Shown: in pieces, positions 1-29,715 of the stretch | Layout: the number at the start of each line of letters is the position of its first letter | Position numbering within the stretch: the stretch's first letter is position 1 | Assembly: GCA_034190875.2 (NCBI GenBank) | Contig: CM067345.1 | Coordinates: 22,645,438 to 22,709,437, forward strand | DNA: 64,000 nucleotides | Reading direction: 5' to 3' | Source of the DNA: Urechis unicinctus | Taxonomy: Eukaryota; Annelida; Polychaeta; Xenopneusta; Urechidae | Notes under the pieces: generated by a model | Databases searched by the model: none | What the model saw: only the letters and a program-made list of their open reading frames with translations | What the model was told of the DNA's origin: nothing | Program-made: the position numbers and the translations under genes

Positions 1-168
1 TCATTTACTCACTCATTAATTCACTCATTTACTTACTCACTCACTCACTTACTTATTGATTCCCTCTTTCACCAACAAAATTATCCATAAAATCTTTCAA
101 TCTTTCCCTCGCGTTCACTTTGCCGCCCATCTCCTTGAAATCGTACATTTACTCTATTTGACTGTCAG

Positions 169-19271
<19,103 letters not shown>

Positions 19272-19405
19272 GTATTGGAAGACTCATACCCTTGAAATTC
19301 GTATTAATTACCCATCTAACGCTCATTCTAAAACTTGTGCTTGTACTTATATTCACGTTTCATAATTCTAAATATATTTACCAAAGAGATACAATTTGCA
19401 AGGAA

Positions 19406-19411
19406 AATAAA
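19406..19411 (+). promoter_or_regulatory. Polyadenylation signal AATAAA of the EB-module receptor
   Basis: A canonical AATAAA lies 135 bases after the stop codon, followed by a T-rich stretch and TTTGTCTTG. This gives a short 3' UTR of about 160 bases. Confidence 0.65.
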
Positions 19412-19439
19412 GATTTGTTTCACTATATTTGAAATAGTT

Positions 19440-20850
19440 TGTCTTGCATATGTTGGTAATCCATTCATAAATTTACCTTAAATTATAAGTGGCGAATTGC
19501 TCTGCGACTTTCGGTTTTGTTTCAATATTTGCTGTGAAATATCAACGTTATATGTGCATTGACAATGATCATTGCCTCTCGTTTTGCACCTATACTTTCA
19601 TAAGTTAGACAATGTAATGTGTTGCATGGGTGACGTGTTATCAATCAACAGCAATTATGTAGCTCATAATGGTAGTTTCTATTTAGCACCAAGAGGATAT
19701 AAAATATTATGGATATTATTCCGCAACCGGAAAATCAGTAATAGCTAATAGTTCTGGCAGCTGAACATTGTGTTCATTTTGACGCCTTTAGTCCCAAACT
19801 CTAACTTCCTCACTCATGAAAAAACTACTTTCTTGGGGTTAAATAGGTCTACGAATTTTTGTCAGCATTACCCCATGCGACCCGCAAAATTCGCCATTGC
19901 TTACAAGATGCGGATTGGCATCTGATCTTTCCTCAATATAAATATATGATACGTTTGAACTGTTTCGCACCAATTTGGCGCCAAAAATAGTTAAACTGAC
20001 AATTAGGCGTAGCTACCTGACAATGTTTAGCACTGTTTGATTCAGAGAGGGCCGTATTGTCGACAAGCCTTTTAAGCTTACATATCAACATAAGGATAAA
20101 AGGCTTTAACATTTAAATGTTAGCTCAGCCCATTATGATTTTTGTCCCCGGCTGCAAGTTAATCAATAATTCAAAAACGTATCAGACAAGTATGGCTAGA
20201 ACTGCCGAACGACGCTGTGTTCATAAAAACGTAAATACTGTCCATGTTCGTCGTTGCCAATGTTGGGCTAATATTGGAAAATTTTGTCATGACAAATTAA
20301 CCTTTTCTATATTGATGAGATATTTCTCGTGGGATCGATAAGTACAATATAACATGTTGACACATGTTTCCAGAACACCGGTCATATTCATTTCCTGTAT
20401 AGCACCAAACTTCAACAGAGACACTTTCAGAATATATACTCAGAAAACCAACACGAACAGAGGCGATGTGTGTATATGATATCCCCCTTTTACTATGATC
20501 GGGAAAAAGATTATAATCTGTAACATCTTAATACTGAAATTCTTTGGCATGTAAAAAGTTACTGAATCATAAAAGTTTTACTTATAATGCAAACTCTGCA
20601 AAGTTCTAGTAAGTGACACAATTAATTACTGTTAGCAGTCTCTGCTAGAATGATTCTCAATACATCTGACATATCTAAGATGACACTTAATCGTCCATCT
20701 ACGCTGGCCTGCTGCCTAAACGAGTCGCTTGCGAGCATGTACCGCTTGGTCTTGTAGGTTTTTTAAGGAAGCTTTTGAGGTGCTGGAGCACGTTGTTCAT
20801 GGCCTTGTGTACTCGAAGCTGAGCACTGGTGTGACACGATGTAGCCCGTG
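19440..20850. other. Intergenic, no gene recognised
   Basis: AT-rich sequence downstream of the EB-module receptor. Only short open frames without recognisable motifs, no splice-linked exons and no obvious tandem repeat. Confidence 0.6.
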
Positions 20851-20855
20851 GGGTA

Positions 20856-21305
20856 TTAACGCGGTGGAGCAATGACAGGTGGTGACTCCATTGTTGAGCA
20901 GAGGAACTTCCTGTTCCTGCGATAGACCTGGCCATTCTCCGCAATGACAAGGTATGACCTTGGTACCCTGTGTCCACCTTCCACTACAACAGGGCTCAAC
21001 GTACGTCCAAACCTCACTCTGACGTCACCCTTGATCAGCTTTGATAGGGAGCTTGTCCCTCTATCGAAGAATCCCTTTTGCTTAAGCTGGCTGGCTTTCA
21101 GCATTTGGTATGCTCAGCTAGCGACCTTGGATAAGAGAAGATTTGATACTGTGAGCAGCTTATCTCTGAGCATCCTGCTCATGAGTAGCTGTGCTTTGAA
21201 GTACTCGAGGTCTGATACTGGAGTGTTCCTCTGTTTGACAGTTCGGACCATTTTCGCACTCTGTCCGTTGGATGTCGCGTGGTCAGGACTTGAGTTGTTG
21301 ACCAC
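20856..21305 (-). pseudogene. Gypsy-type (Ty3-like) integrase C-terminal fragment
   Basis: Reading downward, two open pieces (21305-21114 and 21104-20856, in different frames) give peptides typical of the C-terminal end of metazoan Gypsy polyproteins. An LMSRMLRDKL segment precedes KGFFDRGTSSLSKLIKGDVR, then PRSYLV, and then NGQVYRRNRKFL. The Y-D-R/F-D-R, G-D-V-R, P-R-S-Y and Y-R-R-N-R blocks define the integrase C-terminal module in this family. A stop and frame change at about 21105-21113 shows that it is broken. It may belong to the same insertion as the integrase core fragment at 23520-23640, about 2.2 kb away, but that spacing is too large for an intact element. Confidence 0.7.
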
Positions 21306-21360
21306 AAAACCAATTATGAGGCAAACTGTCGCATCTGAGCACTCCCAACTGGTAACAACT

Positions 21361-21454
21361 GTTCTCGAGGCATGGCATACCAGATACCCTGGTAGCAGAC
21401 AACATACGTATGTTGTCTGCCACCGGGGTATCTAGTATGCCATGCCTAGAGAAC
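21361..21454. repeat. 94-bp near-perfect palindrome
   Basis: Two 47-base arms (21361-21407 and 21408-21454) are reverse complements with four mismatches and no loop. The centre is AACATACGTATGTT. It may be a MITE-like hairpin or a folded transcript precursor. Confidence 0.85.
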
Positions 21455-23120
21455 ATTGACTTCAGATGGCTATCACTGCCCTTGCTGTCTTTTCTCCCGG
21501 GATTTCCAACCGATCATTGACAATGCAAATGCAATAAACGGTCCATGTGTGACGCGCCGAGAATCACACATTTGTGGTAACGCTATCTTGTCCAACTTGT
21601 CCAACCGTATACCGCGCTGGGTAATATGTCTGTGATACACGCTTTATTGACACGACTTCCTTTGGTCGTGCGATTTAGATGAGTTTGGAATATTTTAGTT
21701 CGCTCTTCCATCCCAAGATTGTATTTTACCTGCTGCAGTATGGTAATTATGGAAGACTGCCTTGTTATTTTGTATTCGTTTGTTTCGTTTGAACTTATCA
21801 CTACTTCTATTATTTGTATTCTCATATTTCGTGGTCTTGAACGATAATGTAAAGGCTTCGTCACATAGTTCTCATTTATGTCAATAAATGTTGCATTTTT
21901 ATATTATTTTGAGTCAAGGCAGGATAATTCAAAGGCATTATACGGTTATTCAATCAACCTTAAATCCATATGCCGTTGAAAATATAAATATACTGTTTTG
22001 GTACACACTACTAGGTACACACTTGTGTGTCAGGACACTGCAATTATATAAAAATTAGTTTATCAATAGATACAGGTATAAGTGCACCACTCCAAATTGT
22101 TATACATGTACTTGCCCAGGTTAACTAGTCAAGCTGAAAAGTCATTTGTTATTGTATAAATTCATAATGTGCTACTCATGCCACCAAATTCCTGACTTTG
22201 CCAAAATCCTCTGTCTATGTAAATGTTTTCTGTACGTTTTTTACTAAGGTAGCATGATGCTGTGACTTCATGTACTTTTACTTGTTTACTATGTTTCTCG
22301 TTTGTACATAGTCTATCTTTTGTGGGCTTCTTTTATATTATTATTATTATTTTTATTTTTATTATTATGTCAGAGTGTCTCCAGCAGCAGTGGCTTATCA
22401 GCCTTAGTTGGAGTCTCCTTATCAATTGTTTATTGTATATATGTTCAATTGGTTAATAAATTGATCTAAATCTGAATCTAACATTGCCCCGGACAGGTGG
22501 TGGGCTGGACCTACAATCTGCCCTTAAGATCTGCAGTAGGGGCCTACACCATGCCACCTGGCCTCTTATGTGAATAGGGCGCCACCGAAAGGGTTCGTAC
22601 ATCTGGTCTGCGACCTTGAGGGTTAAGGCCTCGGGGGAGGAACCTGAAGCGTTCAATTCTTCCTCCTTGCCGGACAACTCCACCAGCATGTCTTCCTCTG
22701 ATGAGGCTGACACATCATGTATGGAGGTAGGGCCTACTTCGGGGATTCTTGGACATCAGATTCCCTCATTCACTTCCACCCGAGCCAGTTGGGAATCCAT
22801 CCTCAGTCACTGTTTTCTTACCGTTCCCCACGTTTCACACAGGCTCACTCAGCCAGGATCCGCTATAGAGCTGTAGGGCATCAGCCCTCTCCGCCGCAAA
22901 CCTTAACCACTGCGAGTTTTCCCTTCCTTGGCGATCCCCACTTGGTGAATGAAGGCCTCAAAAATTGGAGCGCCGGTGGCCATCATGGTCTCTGGTGCAG
23001 ATTGTGCCATTGTTACGCACTGCAAACATATAATAGACACCAAACATTACACTCAAATATATCACATGAGGATACCACTGGTTTATCACTTTCCCAACGT
23101 TCCGCCTACCGAGGGTAATC
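21455..23120. other. Repeat-like intergenic stretch, no intact gene
   Basis: 21580-21620 contains CGCTATCTTGTCCAACTTG, a sequence that returns in both orientations at 27470 and 27735, so it is part of a dispersed repeat. 22150-22480 is low-complexity T-rich. 22490-23110 is GC-richer with moderately long open frames on both strands, but no motif I can name; its composition resembles the flanking retroelement debris. Confidence 0.5.
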
Positions 23121-23124
23121 TATG

Positions 23125-23300
23125 GAACACTTTGGTTTGCAGGGTCTGCTACGGAACTTGTATATGCTGAGTATGTCAGTTGTGGTAACATAAGTGCATG
23201 TACTGTGATACCACTCCTGACAGAAGTCGCTCATGATCATAACACTACCCTGGCAGGGTTGACGGTATATGCAGTACAGCTTATCGTCGGCACCTACATC
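23125..23300 (-). pseudogene. PHD-finger-like fragment in retroelement debris
   Basis: Minus-strand translation gives DDKLYCIYRQPCQGSVMIM, then SDFCQEWYHSTC, then IYKFRSRPC. This is the spacing of a C4HC3 PHD finger (the usual forms are Y-C-I-C-R, M-I-x-C-D-x-C-x-E-W-Y-H-x-x-C and F-x-C-P-x-C), but three zinc ligands are replaced (Y, S, S). A stop codon follows shortly. It lies just downstream, in minus-strand sense, of the integrase core fragment, so I read it as part of a decayed element and not as a host gene. Confidence 0.5.
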
Positions 23301-23519
23301 GTCTTCCCATGTTCTCGCCTTTATTCCGCAGCCATACTCTTACCCATTGCGGTAGGCTACGGTCCCGTCATGGTTTACAACGATTTTGGGATTCACCAAT
23401 AGAACAACGCACTGCGTCCATAATGTGATGTGGAGGGTATCACGTATTGCCGTCAATAACTTCGACTCTGGTCTATAAAGAGCTGAAATGGGCAAACGAA
23501 CATGGAAAAAAACTGCTTC

Positions 23520-23640
23520 TTGCGGTTACCTCTACAGTTAGTGGTGGTAGAGGTATACACTCAACCCACTTTGTGAATTGGTCTACCATAATCAGGATGT
23601 ACTCATTACTCTGCGGAGTGGACACGCTCCATCGGGCCCT
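23520..23640 (-). pseudogene. Gypsy-type integrase core fragment
   Basis: The minus-strand open frame 23700-23473 contains EYILIMVDQFTKWVECIPLP, the segment around the second part of the retroviral-type integrase DDE core (N/E-x-Y-I-L-x-M-V-D-x-F-T-K-W). Only about 40 residues align; upstream and downstream sequence is lost or out of frame. This is an ancient retrotransposon relic with no intact function. Confidence 0.7.
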
Positions 23641-23984
23641 TGGCATGGTATTCCTGCATAACCTCCGGGAATACAATAGGCCCACTGTATCCTCCTGCAT
23701 GTCCCCCCCCCATTTTACCTAGTAGGCGGCTGCTTAATCAGGTTGATTTTTGTGGTTTAGAGCGTTGAATGGCTTCCGGAAAGCTACCCCTCTTTCCCTC
23801 GGGTCCTTGATGCCCCTTGCTCGAGGCAAAAAGATGAACACCATAAGGAGAAGATAGCCCCCTTACTATGGGCTCCTCATGCTTACTGACCCTACCTATC
23901 CTGCAAATCAGTTACCGTCCCTCGACCTCCTTCCCCCATCATCTACCACTCCCCCCTGTAGGTGTGGGGATAGAATAGGCCCAC

Positions 23985-24358
23985 TGTATCCTCCTGCATG
24001 TCGTAAGAGGTGACTAATAGGGGGCAACCTGTTGGCCGTGGGTTGCGACTCGTGTCGGTGGACAATGGGATCCAGTTGGTTGAGTTGAGAGGTCCTAACG
24101 AGGGCCATATCTGCAACACACCACTCTGGCCCGGATTTTGCCTAGACGGGAGGCTGGAATGGCCTGGTTCAGTCAATCGGCTGGTGGTGACTTGCCCTAG
24201 GATAATCGTTTCCATTTTTATCTTTTCCATCCCCATTTTCATTTATCCTAGAAGGCGGCTGCTTAATCAGATCAATGTTATCTAATAAACTTTCTTGGCA
24301 CCATATAACACATGAGTGTTGGTGTGCCGTTAAACCCTATACTTACCTTACCTTACCC
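23985..24358 (+). mobile_element. SINE-like repeat with CTTAC-type tail
   Basis: The block begins near TGTCGTAAGAGGTGACTAAT, is GC-richer than its flanks, and ends with GGCACCATATAAC, GTGTTGGTGTGCCGTTAAAC and a TTACCTTACCTTACC tail. The 3' 60 bases are closely similar to 38983-39050, showing a dispersed family with a common 3' end. This form is expected of tRNA-derived SINEs sharing a LINE tail; the exact family is not identified. Confidence 0.55.
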
Positions 24359-25150
24359 ATCATCTACCTATTTCCTTAAGACAGGAGTCGCCTTGGGTTA
24401 GTACGCTGCCCACTGCGCCAACCTGACAGCAATTCCCTGACAGTAAAGAAAACCTGTTTCCGAGTGGTTCGCGGAGTTTCTGGCCTTACCCTCACGTTCC
24501 CTAATGCCATCCACCTTACCTTACCACGCTGTCCTACACTAGTTGATCCTCTCCACCCCACTCCCACACGCCGGTCTATACTATCCTTTCGTTCAGGGAC
24601 GGGAATAGAGCTGACATCGTCCAGACACTCATTCAGCCTGTTTCTACTTTGACAGGTAGCCAAACGGAATGACCACTTCTCAGGTCCAGCAATACTTTCC
24701 GACATAAAACATGCAGTTGAATTCCTTTACGGTGACGGTGTTAACCGATTTTCGATTTCAGTACGTATTCCGAATTACTACAGATCATTGGATAGAAGGC
24801 TTTAAGTGAGAATCACATTTTTGTTTTTATCTATCAGCGAGCACACGGCAACATATCGATCTCTCTAGCAGCTCTTTAAGCGCATGTACCATTCCTGGCA
24901 AGTTGGATATCTCCCATGTTAATTTGGGGATCGCTCTGTGCAACACCTCAAATCTCTCATCGGCATGCTTCAATTTGCATGTACAATCATTACCCCAGGA
25001 AGAGCTTTCCTTAGGCGGCTGCACGACTTGACTATCCACACTCACAAACCATTCCATTACATACGCTTAACTGCTGACACTAAAAAAGACCTCAGTACTT
25101 GACTTTAATTCCTATCACACTTCAACGGTAAAACTATCATGCGTCAGATA
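24359..25150. other. Intergenic, no gene recognised
   Basis: Open frames on both strands (for example 24705-24376 minus) show no recognisable domain. The right end may be decayed 5' sequence of the DIRS-type element that follows. Confidence 0.45.
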
Positions 25151-26190
25151 CATTCTGCTGATTCCCCATCTCTACACATGTTCTCTGACGCATCTAAATG
25201 GGGCTTCGCAGCCACTTATGGTTCAAAACTGGCTTCAGGGGGCCTGGCCGGCCTCATGGACCAATTTTGATATTACCGTCTTGGAGCTCTATCCTATCTT
25301 CCTTGTCATAAGTGTCTTTGCTGATAAAATTTGCCACTCCCATATTATATTCCACTGTGACAACCAGGCAGTCGTCCATATCCTCAATAAACAAACAGCC
25401 AAGCACCAGGTTGTTATGTCCATTATTCGTCTACTAGTGCTCGTCCTCCTTAAACATAGTATCCACCTATCAGCTGTGCACATTCCAGGTATCGACAATA
25501 CTGTGTGTGATTTTCTGTCCCGTCAGCCGGCAAACCCACAAGCATTGACTCGATTTGGGATGAAGTCGTGCCCGACATCCATCCCAGTACACCTGCTACC
25601 AGCCTACTTTGTCGGGACTTAAAGAATCTTTTGGGCTCATCTGTCAAAAAGGCCACTTCGGACACTTATTTTCACCATTGGAGATTATTTCTACATTTCC
25701 TATCTTCCCACTCCATTCCAAACAAAATGCCCCCTTCATCTTATACTTTAGCTTTGTTCGTCACCTACCTCCGCAACCAAGGCCTTAAACACTCCACCAT
25801 CCGCACGTACCTCTCTGCCGTCAACTTTGTGGTCAGCCTCAAAGGATGCTCCGACATCGCCAACTCTGTGCTCGATAGCAAAGCACTCCAGGCAATTCAG
25901 CAGCAGGGCCTGCAGGGACAGGAAGGATTACTTCCTATCACGCGCACCCTGTTGCACAAACTAATAGATAAAATTCCTATCATAACCAACAGCTTCTACA
26001 ACCAAGTCCTGTTCAAGGCTCCTTTTTCTGCTTACATTCTATGCCTGCATGCGGGCTAGGGAAGTCATTTTGTCGTCCGACTCTCAACATGTGCTCAAAA
26101 TTCAAAACCTGAAGTCCGTCAGCCTTGGATCCAGCCGAGGTTATGAAATCAATTTTGTTACTCACACTCACTGTTTAAACTTCAGACCTT
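25151..26190 (+). mobile_element. Broken DIRS-type retrotransposon: RNase H plus tyrosine recombinase
   Basis: The RNase H part begins with MFSDASKWGFAATYG (25172 onward). It changes frame near 25218 and continues with DITVLELYPI, then FHCDNQAVVHILN and HIPGIDNTVCDFLSRQ, the conserved blocks of DIRS/Ngaro RNase H. It ends in a stop at 25620. Overlapping it in another frame from about 25568, a tyrosine-recombinase frame carries LFVTYLRNQGLKHSTIRTYL (SAM-like N-terminal core-binding domain) and LLPITRTLLHKL. A frameshift near 26035-26055 is needed to continue into MRAREVILSSD. The sequence then stops resembling the family before the catalytic R-H-x-x-R-Y residues. Overlap of the two frames is typical of DIRS elements. 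The copy has no RT, no gag and no terminal repeats here, and is inactive. Confidence 0.75.
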
Positions 26191-27385
26191 TCTGATAACG
26201 AAAATGCCTCATTTGCATTCACTGTAATGTCCTATTTAAGATCAGCTACACAAAGGGAATTATGGCACCCAGCAGTACAACGGAAAACGGGAAACACTCT
26301 GGTTTGACATTAAACTGCCGATGATTGTAGAAAAGTAACCATAATCTCGTACTTGGGAATATATTAAATTGTAATAGCAGAGACCTGTCAAGCTTGTAGT
26401 ACAACATCGTCTTATAAACAAATATTCCAAGTTTTGCGATTAGCATGTGTTGGAATGGATAATTTGTTGTTGCATTGCTAAGTTCATACGGTTCGAGGCA
26501 CCTGCAATTCCTTAACGACTATCCAAGGACTATGGAGGTTAATGCGCTGGTGTTCTTTTCTAAAGAGTTGCTAATTGATAACGTTTTGGGGTTTACATAA
26601 GACTGCAAATCAGCTCTCTGGATTCTATTGATATGTATATTACCTTGCATTATTTCGATGTACGACATTAAACTATTCCTATTGTCTTGGGATTTCTCGT
26701 CCCTATCTGATAGATTATTGGGCATTTACTTGACGCGAAAACAAAGGTGGGCCTCTCTCTTGGCTGATTTCGATTCTTATTGAATATTTTAGCATCGTTT
26801 ATCATTTATCGTGTCGAGAAAGTATCTGGATAAGTATAGAAATGTGTTCATTGCTGCTTTCAAGGTCGGTAAGGTCATTATATCCCTCTCTCCGACTTAC
26901 GATGAGCCGATCCCTTACAGCGAGCTGTTGAGGAACATCAGGGGTAGGTTCTGAGCTGCTAGTATGTCGAGAATAACACGATCATCCAATACTTCATTTA
27001 TTTGAGACAGACCACTTAAAGTGGTTTATAAATCGCCGTGCTCGATGGGTTTTTCTGTGTGTGTATTCGTCAGCCACTACTAAGTGGTCTTGAATGTGCA
27101 CCAAGAACATTTTGTACGAAGAGGCTGTGTTGCATACAAAGTGGTAGGGTTTACTTTCATTGCTTAAATTGTGTATACGAGTTTATCAGTTGCCTAATTT
27201 CTTACAGTTAGATGTCACAATGTTGAATATTTAAAAAACGCAAACAATTTTTTTTCAGATCGCTCCATCCTCCCGACTTCAAGACAGTCTTCAAACCTCG
27301 AAATAAAAAGCGAAGTGGCTGCTGTGTGTTGTTTTTCATCAAAATAATCGGAGCCATTTTATATAATTGTTGTAAACGAACCCAT
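26190..27385. other. Intergenic, no gene recognised
   Basis: AT-rich, short open frames only. No splice-linked coding exons or long repeats found by eye. Confidence 0.5.
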
Positions 27386-27388
27386 GAC

Positions 27389-27625
27389 AGCCTAGTGAGC
27401 CAGATATAGGCTTAGTCAAGTTGGACAAGTTAGCGGGAGCGGAATCTTCACTTAATTACGCTATCTTGTCCAAGTTGGTGAGATCGCGTAGGCTTCATGT
27501 AGTGATTGTAGGACATCAATGAGGCAGAGACATACTGGAAATGAGTCTGAAAGATGAGCCTGATGGTTTTTTGAAGCCTAGTGTGCCAGATATAGGCTCA
27601 GTCAAGTTGAACAAGTGAGCGGCGA
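27389..27625. repeat. Pair of ~48-bp direct repeats
   Basis: AGCCTAGTGAGCCAGATATA with its continuation (27389-27437) recurs with few changes at 27575-27622. Between and after them the motif TGGACAAGATAGCGT or its complement appears at about 27470 and 27735. The block looks like part of a dispersed transposable repeat also represented at 21584. Confidence 0.7.
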
Positions 27626-27955
27626 GCTCTCATAACAGATATTCAGTGATGTTGGGACGTTTTGCAAGGACCGAATAGATACGATCTCAGCATTTACACG
27701 AACGGTGTATCACGGAGATGATGTACTCTGCATTGGACAAGATAGCGTCACGACACACGCTCGACGTGCAAGCGCGCAAAGTTGTTACTGCATGTAATCA
27801 GAAATCAGCTCATCAGATTTTGAGATTTTTCTGACGCTTTTATTCTGCCTACGACCAAGGAGTTAAATAACTAAAGGTTATTGGTTATAACTCCTTGCTA
27901 CGACCGACCACGGGTTATACATTTGCATAATGCCTTGTACGACGGGGTACGCTTT

Positions 27956-28038
27956 AGCCGATGACCAGCCACCGTTGGGCCGCCGGCAGTTCCCAGTTGA
28001 CGGTCCACCGGCTGCCCAACGGTGGCTCGTCTTCGGCT
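27956..28038. repeat. GC-rich hairpin (31-bp arms, 21-bp loop)
   Basis: Arms 27956-27986 and 28008-28038 are reverse complements with three mismatches (core AGCCACCGTTGGGC). The sequence family reappears at 29270-29410. Confidence 0.8.
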
Positions 28039-28803
28039 GGATGTCTGCCATCGCGCCATCTAGCTGCATCTTTACAAATTAGTAACGACCTTAACCTTAG
28101 TTCAGTCGCTGAATGTTGGCGGTTATTTTGAAATTCGTAAAAATTGCTCAGTTTTCATCACTTCTACTGTTTTAGGTGAGTTGCAGGTACTTTTATCCAT
28201 TTTAAATACGTATTAAGATAATACATGGGATATGAAAACATCTAGTATTCATCGCATTTCTTTGTATTTGAATGTTTTTTTCATGAAATTTACCCGAGTT
28301 GGATTTAAGGAGTTAGGGTCAACTCGTACCCTAGCTCCGGTATAACGGTAACATGAATTTATACCGTTACGAAGAGTTCGTCAAACACAGTCGGCAAGTT
28401 CTCGTTTGGGTTGAAGGACTACTCTACGTACCTAGAAAATAACATATATCAGACGTCTTGTAGGGCTACTCGTACCCATACAAACTCGTACCCAAGTTTT
28501 AGGATTAATACCGTTATTCACTTATGTACAATAACGTTGAGTTTACCCATCATCAATATAAATTTCCATTTTAACAAGGAATGTTGACGCCCTGAATAGC
28601 TTAACTACTCTCATTGCCGACGCACCATGCCTAGCCCCCTAGCTCGCCCGTCACAAGTAGCTCTTTCGAACTAAGTACGGGAGTGATGCATGCACTCCCT
28701 CGACAAGGTGATAAATAGAACCTGACGTTGGTCTTTTGGGCTAGTCACAGGCGACCAGACTCCAGAGCGCGGCGTCCCAAGCGTGGCATACGGAGGTTGC
28801 GCT

Positions 28804-28978
28804 TGGGTAGGGTAGCGTCGGGTAGGGAAGAGTAGCGATGGGCAGTGTTGGGTAGCATCGGGCCGGGTCGGGTAGGGCAGCGTAGGGTCGGGTCGGGTAT
28901 GGTAGCGTCGGGTAGGGCAGGGTAGGGTAGGGTAGCCTCGGGTTGGGAAGGGCAGCGTAGGGTCTGGGAGGGAGGTAA
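28804..28978. repeat. G-rich minisatellite
   Basis: About 175 bases of degenerate units of 5-10 bases built on GGGTAGGG and GGGTAGCGTC. Runs of three G occur at short, regular intervals on the plus strand, so it is a strong G-quadruplex candidate. Confidence 0.85.
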
Positions 28979-28994
28979 GAAGGGAGCGGAGGTG

Positions 28995-29035
<41 letters not shown>

Positions 29036-29097
29036 TATATATTATATAAATAAAAATCTTCATGTTAATAAAAATCTTCATGTCTACTTGATTTCAG

Positions 29098-29183
29098 AAA
29101 AAGAACCGAATGAAGAGCTACAGATGACAAGGCTCGCTGCACTTATTGATTATAAGGATTTGTCCTCTGAGGAAGAAATTTAG
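29098..29183 (+). CDS. Possible orphan terminal exon (acidic C-terminus)
   Basis: After a good acceptor (TTGATTTCAG, ending 29097) the sequence is open for 28 codons. It ends in the acidic stretch DLSSEEEI and TAG at 29181-29183, with AATAAA at 29191-29196. This looks like a compact last exon with poly(A) signal, but I find no upstream exon to join it to, and the region is repeat-rich. It could equally be a chance frame or a retrotransposed fragment. Confidence 0.25.
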
Positions 29184-29269
29184 TTTTCTTAATAAACTAA
29201 TTAAAATATGGTGTTGCTGTTCTTCTTTGTATATTAGTTTGGGGCATTTTTAAATACTTGATGAGTTAT

Positions 29270-29410
29270 CGGTGGGCCACTGTCGGCCCGACGGCTTGCC
29301 ACTATGAGCGGCTTGCCGACGGCTATCAGCTGGTCACGCCACCAGTGGGCCATCGGTGGCTGCCACTGGCGGGCCGAAGGCGCAGCCACCGGTGGCCCAC
29401 CAGTGTTGTG
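29270..29410. repeat. GC-rich self-complementary repeat
   Basis: Repeated GGTGGGCCA/TGGCCCACC motifs in both orientations (for example 29270 and 29390) make a branched fold. The sequence is related to the hairpin at 27956-28038. Open frames here are artefacts. Confidence 0.6.
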
Positions 29411-29599
29411 CTATCTGGGTTTGTACGTCAGGTACGCGTTTTCGAGGTCCCGCGGCACATCCCTATACGGGATATGGCCAGATGGGGGGGGGGGGGGGCT
29501 GGCTTGGACTCGGCGGCCAGGGCACTTGGTCGGGCCGACGTCTCGGGAAACAAAGGAGGCAAATGTATATCCTGAATGATACAAATTAGAATGGACACA

Positions 29600-29715
29600 G
29601 AAACAGGGCACAAGAAGTAAGTGTTGTATATTTAAATTCAGCACATGTTAAAATTGGTAATTCATAAACATGTGCTGAATTTAAATATACAACACTTCTT
29701 CTTGTGCCCTGTTTC
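29600..29715. repeat. ~50-bp inverted repeat with 17-bp loop
   Basis: 29600-29649 and 29667-29715 are reverse complements except for one indel, starting GAAACAGGGCACAAGAAG and ending in TTCAGCACATGTT. MITE-like or young foldback element. Poly-G (about 29485-29498) lies upstream. Confidence 0.85.

Noticed and set aside
20944-21435. 163-codon plus-strand frame
   Set aside because: Antisense shadow of the minus-strand Gypsy integrase fragment and the palindrome; no motif in this sense.
22453-23118. Overlapping open frames on both strands (for example 22713-22453 minus and 22717-23118 plus)
   Set aside because: No recognisable domain, no splice context; most likely GC-richer repeat debris.
28804-28978. 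Interstitial telomere
   Set aside because: Units vary around GGGTAGGG and GGGTAGCGTC and are not TTAGGG; a minisatellite explains it better.
29258-29589. Overlapping Gly/Pro-rich frames at 29.3-29.6 kb
   Set aside because: They come from the self-complementary GC-rich repeat and poly-G tract; frames exist in several phases at once.
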